From positions 1 to 50,088 of the forward strand of contig CALULT010000018.1 in NCBI GenBank assembly GCA_944321565.1: DNA of 50,088 nucleotides. Reading direction: 5' to 3'. Of this stretch, positions 25,074 through 34,495 are shown one piece after another. The DNA comes from an uncultured Paraprevotella sp. Lineage in GTDB: Bacteria > Bacteroidota > Bacteroidia > Bacteroidales > Bacteroidaceae. Under the pieces are notes generated by a model, which did no database searches, was not told the DNA's origin, and worked only from the letters and a program-made list of their open reading frames with translations. A program made the translations under genes and the position numbers. How positions within the stretch are numbered: position 1 is the stretch's first letter; each line of letters begins with the position of its first letter.

Positions 25074-25141
25074 TGGAAATCTGCAAATGAATCCCTTTTT
25101 TCTACCAAATGCCATTTTTTAGCTCTTTTTGCAAATTGCAT

Positions 25142-26218
25142 TTACAAGTGGGTGCTCTTATTAAGCAGGTAATAGTCCAAAACCGTCATGGCGGCCATGG
25201 CTTCCACGATGGGCACGGCGCGTGGCAACACGCAGGGGTCGTGGCGTCCGCGGGCCTTGAGCAGGGTGGGCTTGCCTTCCACGGTGACGGTTTCCTGTTC
25301 CATGAGCACCGTGGCTACAGGTTTGAAGGCTACCCTGAAATAGATGTCTTGTCCGTTGCTGATGCCGCCTTGGATACCTCCGCTCCGGTTGGTGCGGGTG
25401 GAGATGCCTTGTGGCGTGGGGATGAAGATGTCGTTTTGTTCGCTTCCCCGTTGTGTCACTCCGGCAAAGCCTTGCCCATATTCGAAGCCCTTCACGGCGT
25501 TGATGGAGAGCATGGCGCCTCCCAAGGCCGCGTGGAGCTTGCCGAACGCAGGTTCGCCCAGTCCGACGGGGCAATGCTTGATGACTCCCGTGATAATGCC
25601 GCCGACGGTGTCGCCTTGAGCCTTTACTTCAGCGATGAGGCGTTCCATTTCTTCCGCTTTGGACGGGTCGGGACAGCGCACCATGTTGGTTTCGATGAGT
25701 GACGGGTCGTAGGCCGTGTAATCCTGTTCCAAGGCGATGCCTCCCACTTGTGAGGTGTAGGCATAAATCTCCACGCCGAGTTGGCGCAGGGCCAGTTTGG
25801 CCAATGCGCCGCCCACGCAACGGGAAATGGTTTCGCGGGCAGAGGAACGGCCGCCTCCGCGGTGGTCGCGCAGGCCGTATTTCTGCATGTAGGTGAAGTC
25901 GGCATGCGAGGGGCGGTAGAGGTCGCGCATGTTGTCGTAGTCCGTGGAGTGCTGGTTGGTGTTGCGGACGAGGAATCCGATGGGGCATCCTGTGGATTTT
26001 CCCTCGAACACGCCAGAGAGCAACTCCACTTGGTCGGCTTCCTTGCGCGGGGTGGTGATGCGGCTTTGTCCGGGGCGACGGCGGTCCAGCTCATGTTGGA
26101 TGAAGTCCGGGTCGATGTCTATGCCGGCAGGGAATCCGTCCACGATGCCACCCACGCCCGGTCCGTGGCTTTCGCCGAATGAGGTCAGGCGAAAGAGGTT
26201 GCCGAATGTATTGCTCAT
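25142..26218 (-). CDS. aroC: Chorismate synthase
   Basis: Catalyses the last step of the shikimate pathway, 5-enolpyruvylshikimate-3-phosphate to chorismate, with reduced FMN. Signatures visible are [19 protein letters not shown] near the start, the [17 protein letters not shown] segment and the C-terminal [17 protein letters not shown]. The 358-residue length is normal. I use the ATG giving [10 protein letters not shown]; the open frame extends 33 codons upstream into the His/Cys-coding tail of slyD and is not used. It begins 13 bases after slyD and is probably co-transcribed. Confidence 0.97.
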   Translation of the reverse strand: MSNTFGNLFRLTSFGESHGPGVGGIVDGFPAGIDIDPDFIQHELDRRRPGQSRITTPRKEADQVELLSGVFEGKSTGCPIGFLVRNTNQHSTDYDNMRDLYRPSHADFTYMQKYGLRDHRGGGRSSARETISRCVGGALAKLALRQLGVEIYAYTSQVGGIALEQDYTAYDPSLIETNMVRCPDPSKAEEMERLIAEVKAQGDTVGGIITGVIKHCPVGLGEPAFGKLHAALGGAMLSINAVKGFEYGQGFAGVTQRGSEQNDIFIPTPQGISTRTNRSGGIQGGISNGQDIYFRVAFKPVATVLMEQETVTVEGKPTLLKARGRHDPCVLPRAVPIVEAMAAMTVLDYYLLNKSTHL

Positions 26219-26231
26219 GGGGCAAGCAGGA

Positions 26232-26834
26232 TTAATGGCAATGGCCACAACCGCCGTGGCCGTGGTGGTCTCCGCCGCAACATCCTTCGTCGTCGCATCC
26301 GCCGCCGCAGCTGTCACATCCGCATCCGCATCCGCCTTCCCCGCTCAGCATGTTGAGCATGCCTTGGATTTCGTCCTTGGTGGCATCCCGGTTTTCTGTG
26401 ACTTCGCCCACGAAGTTCAGGGCTTTCCCGGCCAGCGGGTGGTTCAAATCGACGGTCACGGTCTTGTCCTTTACCTCGGCGATGGTGCCATGGAAACGTG
26501 CGCCGTCGGCGTTCATGAGGGGCACCACATTGCCCGGATAGATATGCTCGCTGTCGAAACGCCCGTCCACGGAAAACACATCTTTGCCCACTTCAATGAC
26601 GCGTTCGTCCTCGTATTCCCCATAGGCTTCTTCCACGGAAAGCGTGAAGTCGAACTTGTCGCCTTTCTTCAGCGGCTTGATTTGTGCTTCAAACGCGTCA
26701 AGTGTGACGCCGAGGTCTGAAATGAATTGGAACGGATGTTCCACGGGTGCTTTTTCCACTAATTCCCTTTTTCCGTCGAAGTCGGCATAAAGCTCGTAGG
26801 CGACGGTGATGTACTTGTTGGGTGTCGTATCCAT
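26232..26834 (-). CDS. slyD: FKBP-type peptidyl-prolyl isomerase, SlyD-like
   Basis: A 200-residue SlyD-type foldase and metallochaperone. The FKBP core opens with [22 protein letters not shown], the insert-in-flap chaperone domain follows in the middle, and [16 protein letters not shown] is the highly conserved SlyD block. The last about 35 residues are extremely rich in Cys, His and Gly ([12 protein letters not shown] and later [11 protein letters not shown]) and should bind nickel or zinc. The enzyme helps fold proteins and, in other bacteria, supplies nickel to hydrogenase maturation. It heads a probable slyD-aroC unit. Confidence 0.93.
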   Translation of the reverse strand: MDTTPNKYITVAYELYADFDGKRELVEKAPVEHPFQFISDLGVTLDAFEAQIKPLKKGDKFDFTLSVEEAYGEYEDERVIEVGKDVFSVDGRFDSEHIYPGNVVPLMNADGARFHGTIAEVKDKTVTVDLNHPLAGKALNFVGEVTENRDATKDEIQGMLNMLSGEGGCGCGCDSCGGGCDDEGCCGGDHHGHGGCGHCH

Positions 26835-26878
26835 AAGTATTCTTGTTTTAGAAATTGTCCATAATGATTTTCAGGATG

Positions 26879-26886
26879 CAAAGGTA
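26879..26886 (-). promoter_or_regulatory. -7 element upstream of slyD (TACCTTTG)
   Basis: A TAnnTTTG box with a trailing C on the minus strand, 45 bases before the slyD ATG. The -33 position has only TTTC at about 21 bases, so it is a weaker match. Confidence 0.45.
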
Positions 26887-26940
26887 CGGCAAATAAATGA
26901 CAAAAGGAAAGGTTTTCCCGCCTTGCTTTTTTCTTGCCCG

Positions 26941-29900
26941 CTATTTCCACCCTCCGCCTAATGCCTTGTAGAGGTTGATCATCATGATTTGCTGGTCGCA
27001 CACGGCATTGCTCAACGACACTTGCGCGTCGAAATAGCTGCGTTGTGCATCAAGCAAGTCCAAATAGCCGATGACACCGTTGATGTATTGCAATTGTGCC
27101 AGTTCGACGGCGGTGCGCGATGCTTCGGCCAGTTGGCGGCGCGATTCGTGGATTTCTTTGATCTTGTTGAAGTTGACGATGGCGTCGTGTACTTCCTTAA
27201 ACGCCGTGAGCACTGTCTTTTCGTAGTTGGCCGCTGCGCCATTGTAGGCTTTCTGCTTGGCCTTATAGGCGGCACGGTGCTTGCCCATGGCGAACAGCGG
27301 GCTGAGCAGTCCGCCGGAAACATAATTGTAAGGAGACTTCAGGAGGTCTTTCAGCGCATCGGTTTCCACGCCCAAGGTCGTAGTCAGGCTCAGGCGTGGG
27401 AACATGTTGGTGTAAGCTTGCCCCACGGCGGCGTTGGCCGCGATGAGTTCCTGTTCGGCCCGGCGGATGTCGGGTCGGCGTTCGAGCAGGGTGGACGGCA
27501 GGCCGAGGGGCAGGGTGTCCGGGAGAGTGGCTTCTTCGGGAAGCTGTCCGCGCCGGATTTCGTGTGGGAAGTCACCGGCCAGAAGGGCGATTTCGCTTTC
27601 TTTCAAGGCGATGCGACGTTCCAAGTCGGGCACCATGGTGGCCGTCCGCGCCAATTCCACTTTGGCTTGTTGGAAGACGATTTCGGACGTGAGGCCGCCC
27701 TTGAAACGGATTTCGGCCAACCGCACCCCTTCCTCGCGGGCTTCCAGCGTGCGGCGGACGATGGCCAGTTCGTTGTCCAAGGCCGTCAGCTCGAAATAGG
27801 CTTGTGCCACCTGTGCCACCAGTCCCATCCGCATGGCACGGCAGTTTTCCACGGATGCCAGAAACTCCGCCATGCTGTGGTCGTGCGCCCAGCGCAGGTT
27901 GCCCCACAGGTCGAGTTCCCACGAGATGGTGGCCGTGAGGCTCATTTCCGGGTCGGGGTCAAGGTTGTGGCCGCCATAGTTCGTCGCCTCGCGGTTCCCG
28001 TTTAGTCTCGCGGTGGCCTGTGGGAACATGTCGGCAAAGTCAATCCGCCGCAGTGAGGCCAGCTCTTCCATCCGTGAAGCGGCTATTTTCAGATCCTTGT
28101 TATAAGTGAGGGTGCGTGTGATGAGCTCTTGAAGGGTAGTGTCCTTGTAGAGTTCCCACCACGACAGGTCGCCGATGGACGTGCTGTCGGGCACGGTGCC
28201 GTCCAGTTGCGACGGGAGGTCGAGCGCAGGCCGTGTGTAGGATTTGCCTAACTGGCAGGATGAGAGTCCGAGGGAAGACACGGCCAGCAGGATGGCGATG
28301 CCGGGTACGTGCTTGGGGCGCAATTTCCGTTTCGCCTTATAAATCAACACAAAGAAAAACGGCACCAGCAGGATACCCACCGAAACGGCGACAATCATGC
28401 CGAAGAACACGCCCGTGCCGATGGCTTGGCGGCTGGCCGAACCGGGGCCGCTGGCCATGACCATGGGGAGCATGCCCAAGATGAAGGCCAGCGAAGTCAT
28501 CAGGATGGGGCGGAAACGCAACCGGGCGGCATGAAGGGTGGAGGCCACCAGCTCGCCGCCTTTGTCCACTTCGTCCTTGGCAAATTCCACAATCAGAATG
28601 GCATTTTTTGCCGCAAGGCCAATCAGCATGACTAGTCCAATCTGGAAGTAAATGTCGTTTTCCAAACCGCATACCGCGATGCCGAGATAAGCGCCAAGCG
28701 CGGCCACGGGGAGCGAAAGCAGCACGGCGATGGGCACCGTCCAGCTTTCATAGAGCGCGGCCAGGAACAGGAACACGAAGACGAAGACCAGCGCGAGCAC
28801 CAATCCCGTCTGTCCGCCCGCTTGCTGCTCTTGGTAGGAAAGGCCGCTCCATTCGATGCCGATGTTGTCGGGGAGGTGGTCACGGGCAATCTGTTCCATG
28901 GCTTCCATGGCCTGCCCTGAGCTGTAGCCATCGGCGGCCGAGCCGCGGATGACCGCGCTGTTGAACATGTTGAACCGCTTGATGCTGCCCGGCCCCGTCG
29001 TGTAGGACGTGTTTCCCAATGAAGTGAGCGGAATCATGGCGTCATCGCTTCCCCGCACGAAAAACAGGTTGATGTTCTCGGGGTGTTTGCGATAGACCCC
29101 TTCGGCTTGGATGTAAACCCGGTAAATGCGGTTGAACATGTTGAAGTCGTTGACATAGACAGAGCCGGTGTAGGCTTTCATGGTGGAGAACACGTCGGCC
29201 ATCGGGACACCAGCGAGTTTCACCTTGTCGCGGTCCACGTCAAAATAGAGTTGTGGAATCTCGGCTTGGAGGGACGACGACAGCCCGGCGAGTGCCTTGT
29301 GACGCGAGGCATAGTATAATAAGGTGTCTGCGGCCTGCACCAGGTTGTCAAAGGTGGCATCGCCCCTGGCTTCCAGCTGCATCTCGAAACCGCCGGAAGA
29401 GCCCAGGCCGGGAATCACCGGCGGGGTGGACAGATAGACCTTGCATTCCGGGTATTGTTCGAAATGTTTTTTGACTTCGGCCATGATTTTGTTGATGTCA
29501 GCTTCCTGCCGTTCTTTCCACGGCTTGAGGATGACGGTGAGGTCGCTGCGCGACTGGTTGGTGCCCACGCGCGGGCTGCTTCCCGTGACGTTCTGCACGT
29601 ATTCCACGGACGGGTTTCCCATCAGGTAGGCGATGGCCCTGTCGGTTACTTCGCGTGTCCGTTCGAGCGTGGCACCTTCGGGGAGTTCCAGCTCGACCTT
29701 AAAATAGCCTTGGTCTTCCACAGGAAGGAAGCTGGTGGGCACGATGCGGTTGAAGATGAAAATCAATCCGATGACGAGGCAGAAATTCAGGATGACCCGT
29801 TTGGGATGTCCCAGTACTTTTTGGATATATTTCAGGTAAAAGGAGTTGCCCGTGGAAAGCCATTCGTTGATTTTCCGGAACACGATGTTTTTCGGTTTGT

Positions 29901-31410
29901 CCGGGTCGGAAGGTTTCAGTATGAGCGAGCACATGACGGGGCTGAGGGTAAGGGCCACTACGGTGGAAATCAGCACGGACACGACGATGGTGATGGTGAA
30001 CTGGCGATAGAGTTGCCCGGTGATGCCGGGCAGGAAGCTGACGGGGACGAACACGGCGGCAAGCACCAGGGACGTGGCTATCAATGCCCCCGCCAGCCCG
30101 TTCATGGCTTTCTTGGTGGCTTCATAAGCCCCGATGCGTTCTTCTTCCATGATGCGTTCCACGTTTTCCACCACGACGATGGCATCGTCCACCACGATGC
30201 CGATGGCAAGGATAAGCCCTAGGAGCGTCAACATGTTGAGTGAGAAGCCGAAGATGAGCATGAACCCGAACGTGCCGATGAGCGAGATGGGGACGGCTAC
30301 CACGGGAATCAGCGTGGCTCGCCAACTTTGCAGGGAGAGGAAGACCACGAAGATGACCAAGGCGAGAGCCTCGAAGAGTGTCTTATACACTTCGTGGATG
30401 GATTCCGAGATGTAGGTGGTCATGTCGAACGGTATCTCATACGTCAACCCGTCGGGGAAATTCCGGCTGATTTCATCCATGGCCTGTTTCACGCTTTCTG
30501 CCACGTCCATGGCATTGGCACCAGGCAGCATGTAAACGCCGAGCACGGCAGCGTTGCCGCCGTTGATGCCGCTTTCCGTGTTGTAGGATTGTGCTTCGAG
30601 CGAGATGCGCGCCACATCGCGCAGGCGGATGAGCGACCCGTCGGCGTTGGCGCGCAACACGATTTCTTCAAACTGGCTGACGGTGGACAGGCGGCCTTTG
30701 GTGGAGATGGGGATGGTGATGTCCAGCCCTTCGATGGGTTGCTGGCCGAGCACTCCCGCCGCCGATTCCCGGTTTTGGTCTTTCAGGGCGTTTTGCAGGT
30801 CCTGGACGGTCAGTCCGAAGTTGGCCAGCTTGTCGGGCTGCACCCAAATTTGCATGGCATAATAGCGGCTGCCGATGTTGGACACGCGCCCCACGCCGGG
30901 GATGCGGCGCAACACGTCCACCACGTTGATGGTGGCGAAGTTGCTGAGGTAAATCTCGTCAAACTTGGGATCGTCCGACGTGAGGCAGATGGTCATCAGT
31001 TGGCTGGGCGCCTGCTTCTCCACGGAGATGCCGTTTTGGATGACTTCGGCCGGCAGCCGGGATTCGGCCAGTTTCACGCGGTTCTGGATTTCCACGGCGG
31101 CCAGGTCCGGGTTGGCCGAGATGTCGAACGTCACGGTGGCGGAAAATCCGCCGGAGTTGGAGCTGCTGGATTCCATGTAGAGCATGCCCGGCGTGCCGTT
31201 CAGCTCTTGTTCGATGGGGGTGGCCACGGCTTGCGACACGGTGAGTGCGCTCGCGCCCGGATAAGATGCGCTGATCTTGACCACGGGTGGCGTGATTTGC
31301 GGATATTGGTCGATGGGCAACAGGGTAAGCCCGATGAAACCGACAATGACGATGAGTATGGAAATGACCGCCGAAAGCACCGGGCGGTCGATGAAATAAG
31401 TCACTTTCAT
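26941..31410 (-). CDS. RND efflux pump fused to outer-membrane channel (HAE1 permease + NodT/OprM-like lipoprotein)
   Basis: One 1489-codon frame carries two proteins of a tripartite drug pump. Residues 1 to about 1025 are an AcrB/MexB-like inner-membrane transporter: the start MKVTYFIDRPVLSAVISILI, the proton-relay helix GIVVDDAIVVVENVER and the twelfth helix before KAKRKLRPKHV. Then, without a stop, come a signal-peptide-like stretch (basic residues 1025-1034, a hydrophobic run IAILLAVSSLGL) and a lipobox LSSC with Cys1052. Residues 1052-1489 are a complete TolC/OprM-type channel: SWWELYKDTTLQELI, ISWELDLWG, LLERRPDIRRAEQELIAAN and LYKALGGGWK. Relatives are normally separate overlapping genes. 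A TTG at 28323 (Leu1030) could start the channel internally, or signal peptidase II might cut the fusion. The pump follows its adaptor gene by 8 bases. Confidence 0.88.
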   Translation of the reverse strand: MKVTYFIDRPVLSAVISILIVIVGFIGLTLLPIDQYPQITPPVVKISASYPGASALTVSQAVATPIEQELNGTPGMLYMESSSSNSGGFSATVTFDISANPDLAAVEIQNRVKLAESRLPAEVIQNGISVEKQAPSQLMTICLTSDDPKFDEIYLSNFATINVVDVLRRIPGVGRVSNIGSRYYAMQIWVQPDKLANFGLTVQDLQNALKDQNRESAAGVLGQQPIEGLDITIPISTKGRLSTVSQFEEIVLRANADGSLIRLRDVARISLEAQSYNTESGINGGNAAVLGVYMLPGANAMDVAESVKQAMDEISRNFPDGLTYEIPFDMTTYISESIHEVYKTLFEALALVIFVVFLSLQSWRATLIPVVAVPISLIGTFGFMLIFGFSLNMLTLLGLILAIGIVVDDAIVVVENVERIMEEERIGAYEATKKAMNGLAGALIATSLVLAAVFVPVSFLPGITGQLYRQFTITIVVSVLISTVVALTLSPVMCSLILKPSDPDKPKNIVFRKINEWLSTGNSFYLKYIQKVLGHPKRVILNFCLVIGLIFIFNRIVPTSFLPVEDQGYFKVELELPEGATLERTREVTDRAIAYLMGNPSVEYVQNVTGSSPRVGTNQSRSDLTVILKPWKERQEADINKIMAEVKKHFEQYPECKVYLSTPPVIPGLGSSGGFEMQLEARGDATFDNLVQAADTLLYYASRHKALAGLSSSLQAEIPQLYFDVDRDKVKLAGVPMADVFSTMKAYTGSVYVNDFNMFNRIYRVYIQAEGVYRKHPENINLFFVRGSDDAMIPLTSLGNTSYTTGPGSIKRFNMFNSAVIRGSAADGYSSGQAMEAMEQIARDHLPDNIGIEWSGLSYQEQQAGGQTGLVLALVFVFVFLFLAALYESWTVPIAVLLSLPVAALGAYLGIAVCGLENDIYFQIGLVMLIGLAAKNAILIVEFAKDEVDKGGELVASTLHAARLRFRPILMTSLAFILGMLPMVMASGPGSASRQAIGTGVFFGMIVAVSVGILLVPFFFVLIYKAKRKLRPKHVPGIAILLAVSSLGLSSCQLGKSYTRPALDLPSQLDGTVPDSTSIGDLSWWELYKDTTLQELITRTLTYNKDLKIAASRMEELASLRRIDFADMFPQATARLNGNREATNYGGHNLDPDPEMSLTATISWELDLWGNLRWAHDHSMAEFLASVENCRAMRMGLVAQVAQAYFELTALDNELAIVRRTLEAREEGVRLAEIRFKGGLTSEIVFQQAKVELARTATMVPDLERRIALKESEIALLAGDFPHEIRRGQLPEEATLPDTLPLGLPSTLLERRPDIRRAEQELIAANAAVGQAYTNMFPRLSLTTTLGVETDALKDLLKSPYNYVSGGLLSPLFAMGKHRAAYKAKQKAYNGAAANYEKTVLTAFKEVHDAIVNFNKIKEIHESRRQLAEASRTAVELAQLQYINGVIGYLDLLDAQRSYFDAQVSLSNAVCDQQIMMINLYKALGGGWK

Positions 31411-31418
31411 GGGTGTTC

Positions 31419-32624
31419 CTATTGCTTGTTGGATGTTTTGCCGTTGGTCTTTTCGCCTTCTTCAACGGGCTTGCCTACCCGGACGTGCATGCCGGGGTTG
31501 AGTTTGTGATAGCCTTCTGTGACGAGTTGTTCGTTGGGCACCAATCCGCGTTCCACCACGACGTTGTTGCCAAATTCCGGCCCCAGTTCGATGAAACGGC
31601 GTTCCACGGTGGAGTCCTTGCGCATGACAAACACGTAGGCACCTCCCTTTTCGATGATGAGGGCTTTCTGCGGGACGACCGTGGCGTTCTCGCGCACGTC
31701 GAGCAAAGCCCTCACTTTGGTGAACTGTCCAGGCAAGAGCACATGTTCTGGGTTGGGCATTTCCGCGCGGACGGAAAACGTGCCGGTCCGTGGGTCAACC
31801 TGCGGTTCGGCAAAGTCAACCAGTCCTTTGTAGGGATAGGCCGTGTTGTCCGGCAGCGTGATGGTGACGGTCGGTTGCCAGGAACGGTTCTTGTCTTTTT
31901 GACCAATGTTGATGTTGCGTTCCTTGCTTTTCAGGTAGTCCAGGGCTGTCATGCTGAAATCCACCAGCACGGTGTCGCTCTTGACGATAGTAGCCAACAG
32001 CGATTTTCCCGCCGTGCCGACCAGTGTGCCCAAATCGACGTGGCGTTCGCTGATGTGTCCCGAGATGGGGGAGCGCACGATGGTGTATCCCAGTTCCTGT
32101 TCGGCTTGGTCCAGGTCGGCCTGGCTCATGCCCACGCTGGCCACCGCCGTCTCGTAGGCGGCCACGGCGTTGTCCAGGTCCAGCTGGCTGGCCGCGTTTT
32201 GTTCATACAGAGGTTTGATGCGGTCCAGGTCGCGCTGGGCTTTGCGGGCCTGGGCTTCGTCTTTTTTCAATTGAGCCCGTGCCTTGTCGGCTTTGGCGCG
32301 GTATTGCCGTTGGTCGATGACGAACAGCACTTGGTTGCGGGTCACGTATGTGCCTTCCTCGAACAGCATTTGTTCCAGGAAGCCTTCCACCCGTGCGCGG
32401 ACTTCCACGAACTGTTGTGCCCGGATGCGTCCGACGTATTCCCCATAGATTTCCACGTCCTGTTGTTGCACCGGCATGACAGAGACGACGGGATAGGTCG
32501 GCAAGGGGTCTTTTTGGCGGGTCAGAAACAGGTATGCGCCCACGACCACGGCAATGCATACCATTGTGTACAATAACTTCTTTTTCCTGATTTTTAGCTC
32601 TTTTCGGCTTGAAAGATACCTCAT
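31419..32624 (-). CDS. RND efflux periplasmic adaptor (membrane fusion protein, AcrA-like)
   Basis: A 401-residue periplasmic adaptor that links the pump to the channel. One N-terminal membrane segment (about residues 18-35, LLYTMVCIAVVVGAYLFL) lacks a clear lipobox Cys. The barrel-sandwich halves are EIYGEYVGRIRAQQFVEVRARVEG and LGYTIVRSPISGHISERHVDLG. Between them is an alpha-hairpin with heptad-like KADKARAQLKKDEAQARKAQRDLDRI. The beta-barrel and membrane-proximal domains follow, with MPNPEHVLLPGQFTKVRALL. It is the first gene of the efflux operon; a -7 box lies about 40 bases before its ATG. Substrates are not predictable, and no TetR or similar repressor is adjacent. Confidence 0.94.
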   Translation of the reverse strand: MRYLSSRKELKIRKKKLLYTMVCIAVVVGAYLFLTRQKDPLPTYPVVSVMPVQQQDVEIYGEYVGRIRAQQFVEVRARVEGFLEQMLFEEGTYVTRNQVLFVIDQRQYRAKADKARAQLKKDEAQARKAQRDLDRIKPLYEQNAASQLDLDNAVAAYETAVASVGMSQADLDQAEQELGYTIVRSPISGHISERHVDLGTLVGTAGKSLLATIVKSDTVLVDFSMTALDYLKSKERNINIGQKDKNRSWQPTVTITLPDNTAYPYKGLVDFAEPQVDPRTGTFSVRAEMPNPEHVLLPGQFTKVRALLDVRENATVVPQKALIIEKGGAYVFVMRKDSTVERRFIELGPEFGNNVVVERGLVPNEQLVTEGYHKLNPGMHVRVGKPVEEGEKTNGKTSNKQ

Positions 32625-32664
32625 GGCGATGAATGATTAAACCGATATGCAGATATATCGGGCG

Positions 32665-32672
32665 CAAAGATA
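32665..32672 (-). promoter_or_regulatory. -7 element upstream of the efflux operon (TATCTTTG)
   Basis: TATCTTTGC on the minus strand, 40 bases before the adaptor ATG. No TTTG is found at the -33 position, which could mean activator dependence. An inverted repeat CCGATAT-N6-ATATCGG (about 32643-32661) lies between this box and the gene and may be an operator. Confidence 0.5.
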
Positions 32673-33094
32673 GCCTGTTTTGCGGCATGGCCGCTAATAA
32701 TTAATCTGAAAAAAGCATAACGCGGCGCGCCCTCTCCGCCGCCATCAGCCCCGTGGCGGGCTACTTCCAGCGGCATCGCGGTGGCGTGGACCGTGTATGC
32801 CCTCCGTTTCTTCTTTGTCAAGAAAACGTCATAAAACGGATTGCCGGGGACATGCCGTTTTCCCGTCGGGGACAAACGAGGCCCTCGTCGGGGACAAACG
32901 GGAATGTCGTGGGGGATTAGGGTGCAATGCCATGGAAGTCAGTCGGTTGCCCGTTTGCCTTTCTGCGGGGGCAAACGGGCGCGAAAAACTTGGATTGTAT
33001 GATTTTCTGAAAACGGGCGCGGCGGGATTTTGTGCCCTTGGAGAAAGGCATTGCTTCCACGCTGTGGGGGAGGGTGGCGCACCTTCTCCTTTAG
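32673..33094. other. GC-rich intergenic region with inverted repeat, no gene seen
   Basis: About 420 bases separate the LysR gene's stop from the efflux promoter. It contains a perfect 11-base inverted repeat, GCCCGTTTGCC (32949-32959) and GGCAAACGGGC (32970-32980). Nearby are two copies of GTCGGGGACAAACG (about 32866 and 32888) carrying the same ACAAACG word. Frames here are short and show no family. The hairpin may be a terminator-like or binding element; it lacks a T-tract on the plus side. Confidence 0.5.
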
Positions 33095-34000
33095 TCATTC
33101 AAACCACTTGTGCATGCGTTCGCGGATGGCGTTGGATTCGCTGAGCAGGTGGATGAATTTGAGCGCGGAATGTTTGCGGTAGGCGTTCTTCAGGGTGTGT
33201 ATGCAGCCCTCCATTTCGTATTCTTCCACGTCGAGCGGGATGGCTTTCACGCCCGGCTCGTCATGTATTGTGGCTTCAGAGAGGATGGTGACAAGATTGC
33301 TGTTCCTGATGAGTTTCAGGAGGATGTTCACTTCGTTCAGTTCCACCCGCACTTTGAAGTGGTAGGCACGCTCGGCAAACACTTGGTCGAACGTGTTGCG
33401 GGCTTGCAGCCCTTTGCCGGGCATGGCGAACTCGTAGTGTTCCAGTTCGTCGGGGCTGATTTTCTTTTTGCGGGCCAGCTCGTGGTCGGCACGTACCACG
33501 ACCGACAGGTGGTTGTCGAACAGGATATGCGACTCGATTTGTTCGTAGCGGCGTGTGGGTTTGAAGGCCAAGACGAAGTCCACTTCCCTTTTGACGAGCA
33601 TCTGCATCAGTTCCGCCATGGTTTTGTAGTGGATGTTCAGCTTCACTTTCGGGTATTGTTTCATGAACGTGAGCACGGTCTCCGTCAGGATGGGGCTGAA
33701 CGTGTAGGTCACGCCGATGTTCAACGTACCGGTGAGCAGTTGTTGCAGGTCTCGGATGTGCTCCTTGCAGGTGTCGGCGGCATATAGAGTTTCCTTGGCG
33801 TAAGGGAGCAGTTCCGTACCCGCTTCCGTGAGCGTCACTTCGTGGCTGTTGCGCTGGAAGAGTTGCACGTCGAGTTCTGTTTCCAGTTGCCGGATTTGTT
33901 GCGAGAGGGTGCTTTGGGTGATGAAGAGCCCTTTGGCCGCTTCGGAGAAATTGAGTGTCTCGGCGGCTTTGATGAAATATTTGAGTTGTCTGAGTTCCAT
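33095..34000 (-). CDS. LysR-family transcriptional regulator
   Basis: A 301-residue activator/repressor. The winged helix-turn-helix is at the N-terminus (MELRQLKYFIKAAETLNFSE, then STLSQQIRQLE). The effector-binding domain runs from about residue 90 to 295 (LNIGVTYTFSPILTE, then SNLVTILSEATI). It starts only 6 bases after the exporter's second gene and is probably co-transcribed with it, unlike the more usual divergent LysR arrangement. The effector is unknown; control of the exporter, of the efflux pump downstream, or of neither is possible. Confidence 0.92.
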   Translation of the reverse strand: MELRQLKYFIKAAETLNFSEAAKGLFITQSTLSQQIRQLETELDVQLFQRNSHEVTLTEAGTELLPYAKETLYAADTCKEHIRDLQQLLTGTLNIGVTYTFSPILTETVLTFMKQYPKVKLNIHYKTMAELMQMLVKREVDFVLAFKPTRRYEQIESHILFDNHLSVVVRADHELARKKKISPDELEHYEFAMPGKGLQARNTFDQVFAERAYHFKVRVELNEVNILLKLIRNSNLVTILSEATIHDEPGVKAIPLDVEEYEMEGCIHTLKNAYRKHSALKFIHLLSESNAIRERMHKWFE

Positions 34001-34006
34001 GTGGTG

Positions 34007-34495
34007 TTAACGTGTGGCTTTGAATGAAGTGTTCTTGAACAGGAAGATGGGCACGGTTGCGCCCACGACCATGCTCAGGACGATGAACATGCAGGTCAGC
34101 CCGTTGTAGGCCAACAGGTAGAAGTAGTGGTTGAAGGCCGCTTCCTCTTGATGGGTCAGGCAAAGGAGCAGGGCTTCCACGGTGCGATAGGCGTACATGC
34201 CCGGAATCATGGGCAGCAGGGCGGGAAAGGAGAATGTCTCGGCCGGGCATTTGGCGCGCGGGGCGAAGAACACCGTGAGCAGGCCGATGGCCAGCGAGGC
34301 AATGAAGCTGGCCCCGATGAGGTTCATCCCGCCCCAGGCATTGTGGGTGAGCACGTAGCGCGTGGCATGGCCGATGGCCGCGATGAGGGCGCAGTATTTG
34401 TAGGCTTGGCGCGGCGGGTTACTGATGCTGGCGAAGCCGATGGCGGCGATGGCCGCAAAGAAACCGTCTTGGAGGATATTGAACAAGTATGTCAT
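34007..34495 (-). CDS. Threonine/serine exporter family, small subunit (ThrE_2 domain)
   Basis: A 162-residue protein with four or five membrane helices (LQDGFFAAIAAIGFASIS, YCALIAAIGHATRYVL, LIGASFIASLAIGLLTVFF, and GLTCMFIVLSMVVGATVPIF). The FSFPALLPMIPGMYAYRTVEALL segment is the signature of the C-terminal half of ThrE-type exporters, here a separate gene. Its ATG overlaps the stop of the larger subunit gene (ATGA); another ATG two codons upstream is possible. Together the two products should form an inner-membrane exporter for threonine, serine or related compounds. Confidence 0.85.
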   Translation of the reverse strand: MTYLFNILQDGFFAAIAAIGFASISNPPRQAYKYCALIAAIGHATRYVLTHNAWGGMNLIGASFIASLAIGLLTVFFAPRAKCPAETFSFPALLPMIPGMYAYRTVEALLLCLTHQEEAAFNHYFYLLAYNGLTCMFIVLSMVVGATVPIFLFKNTSFKATR

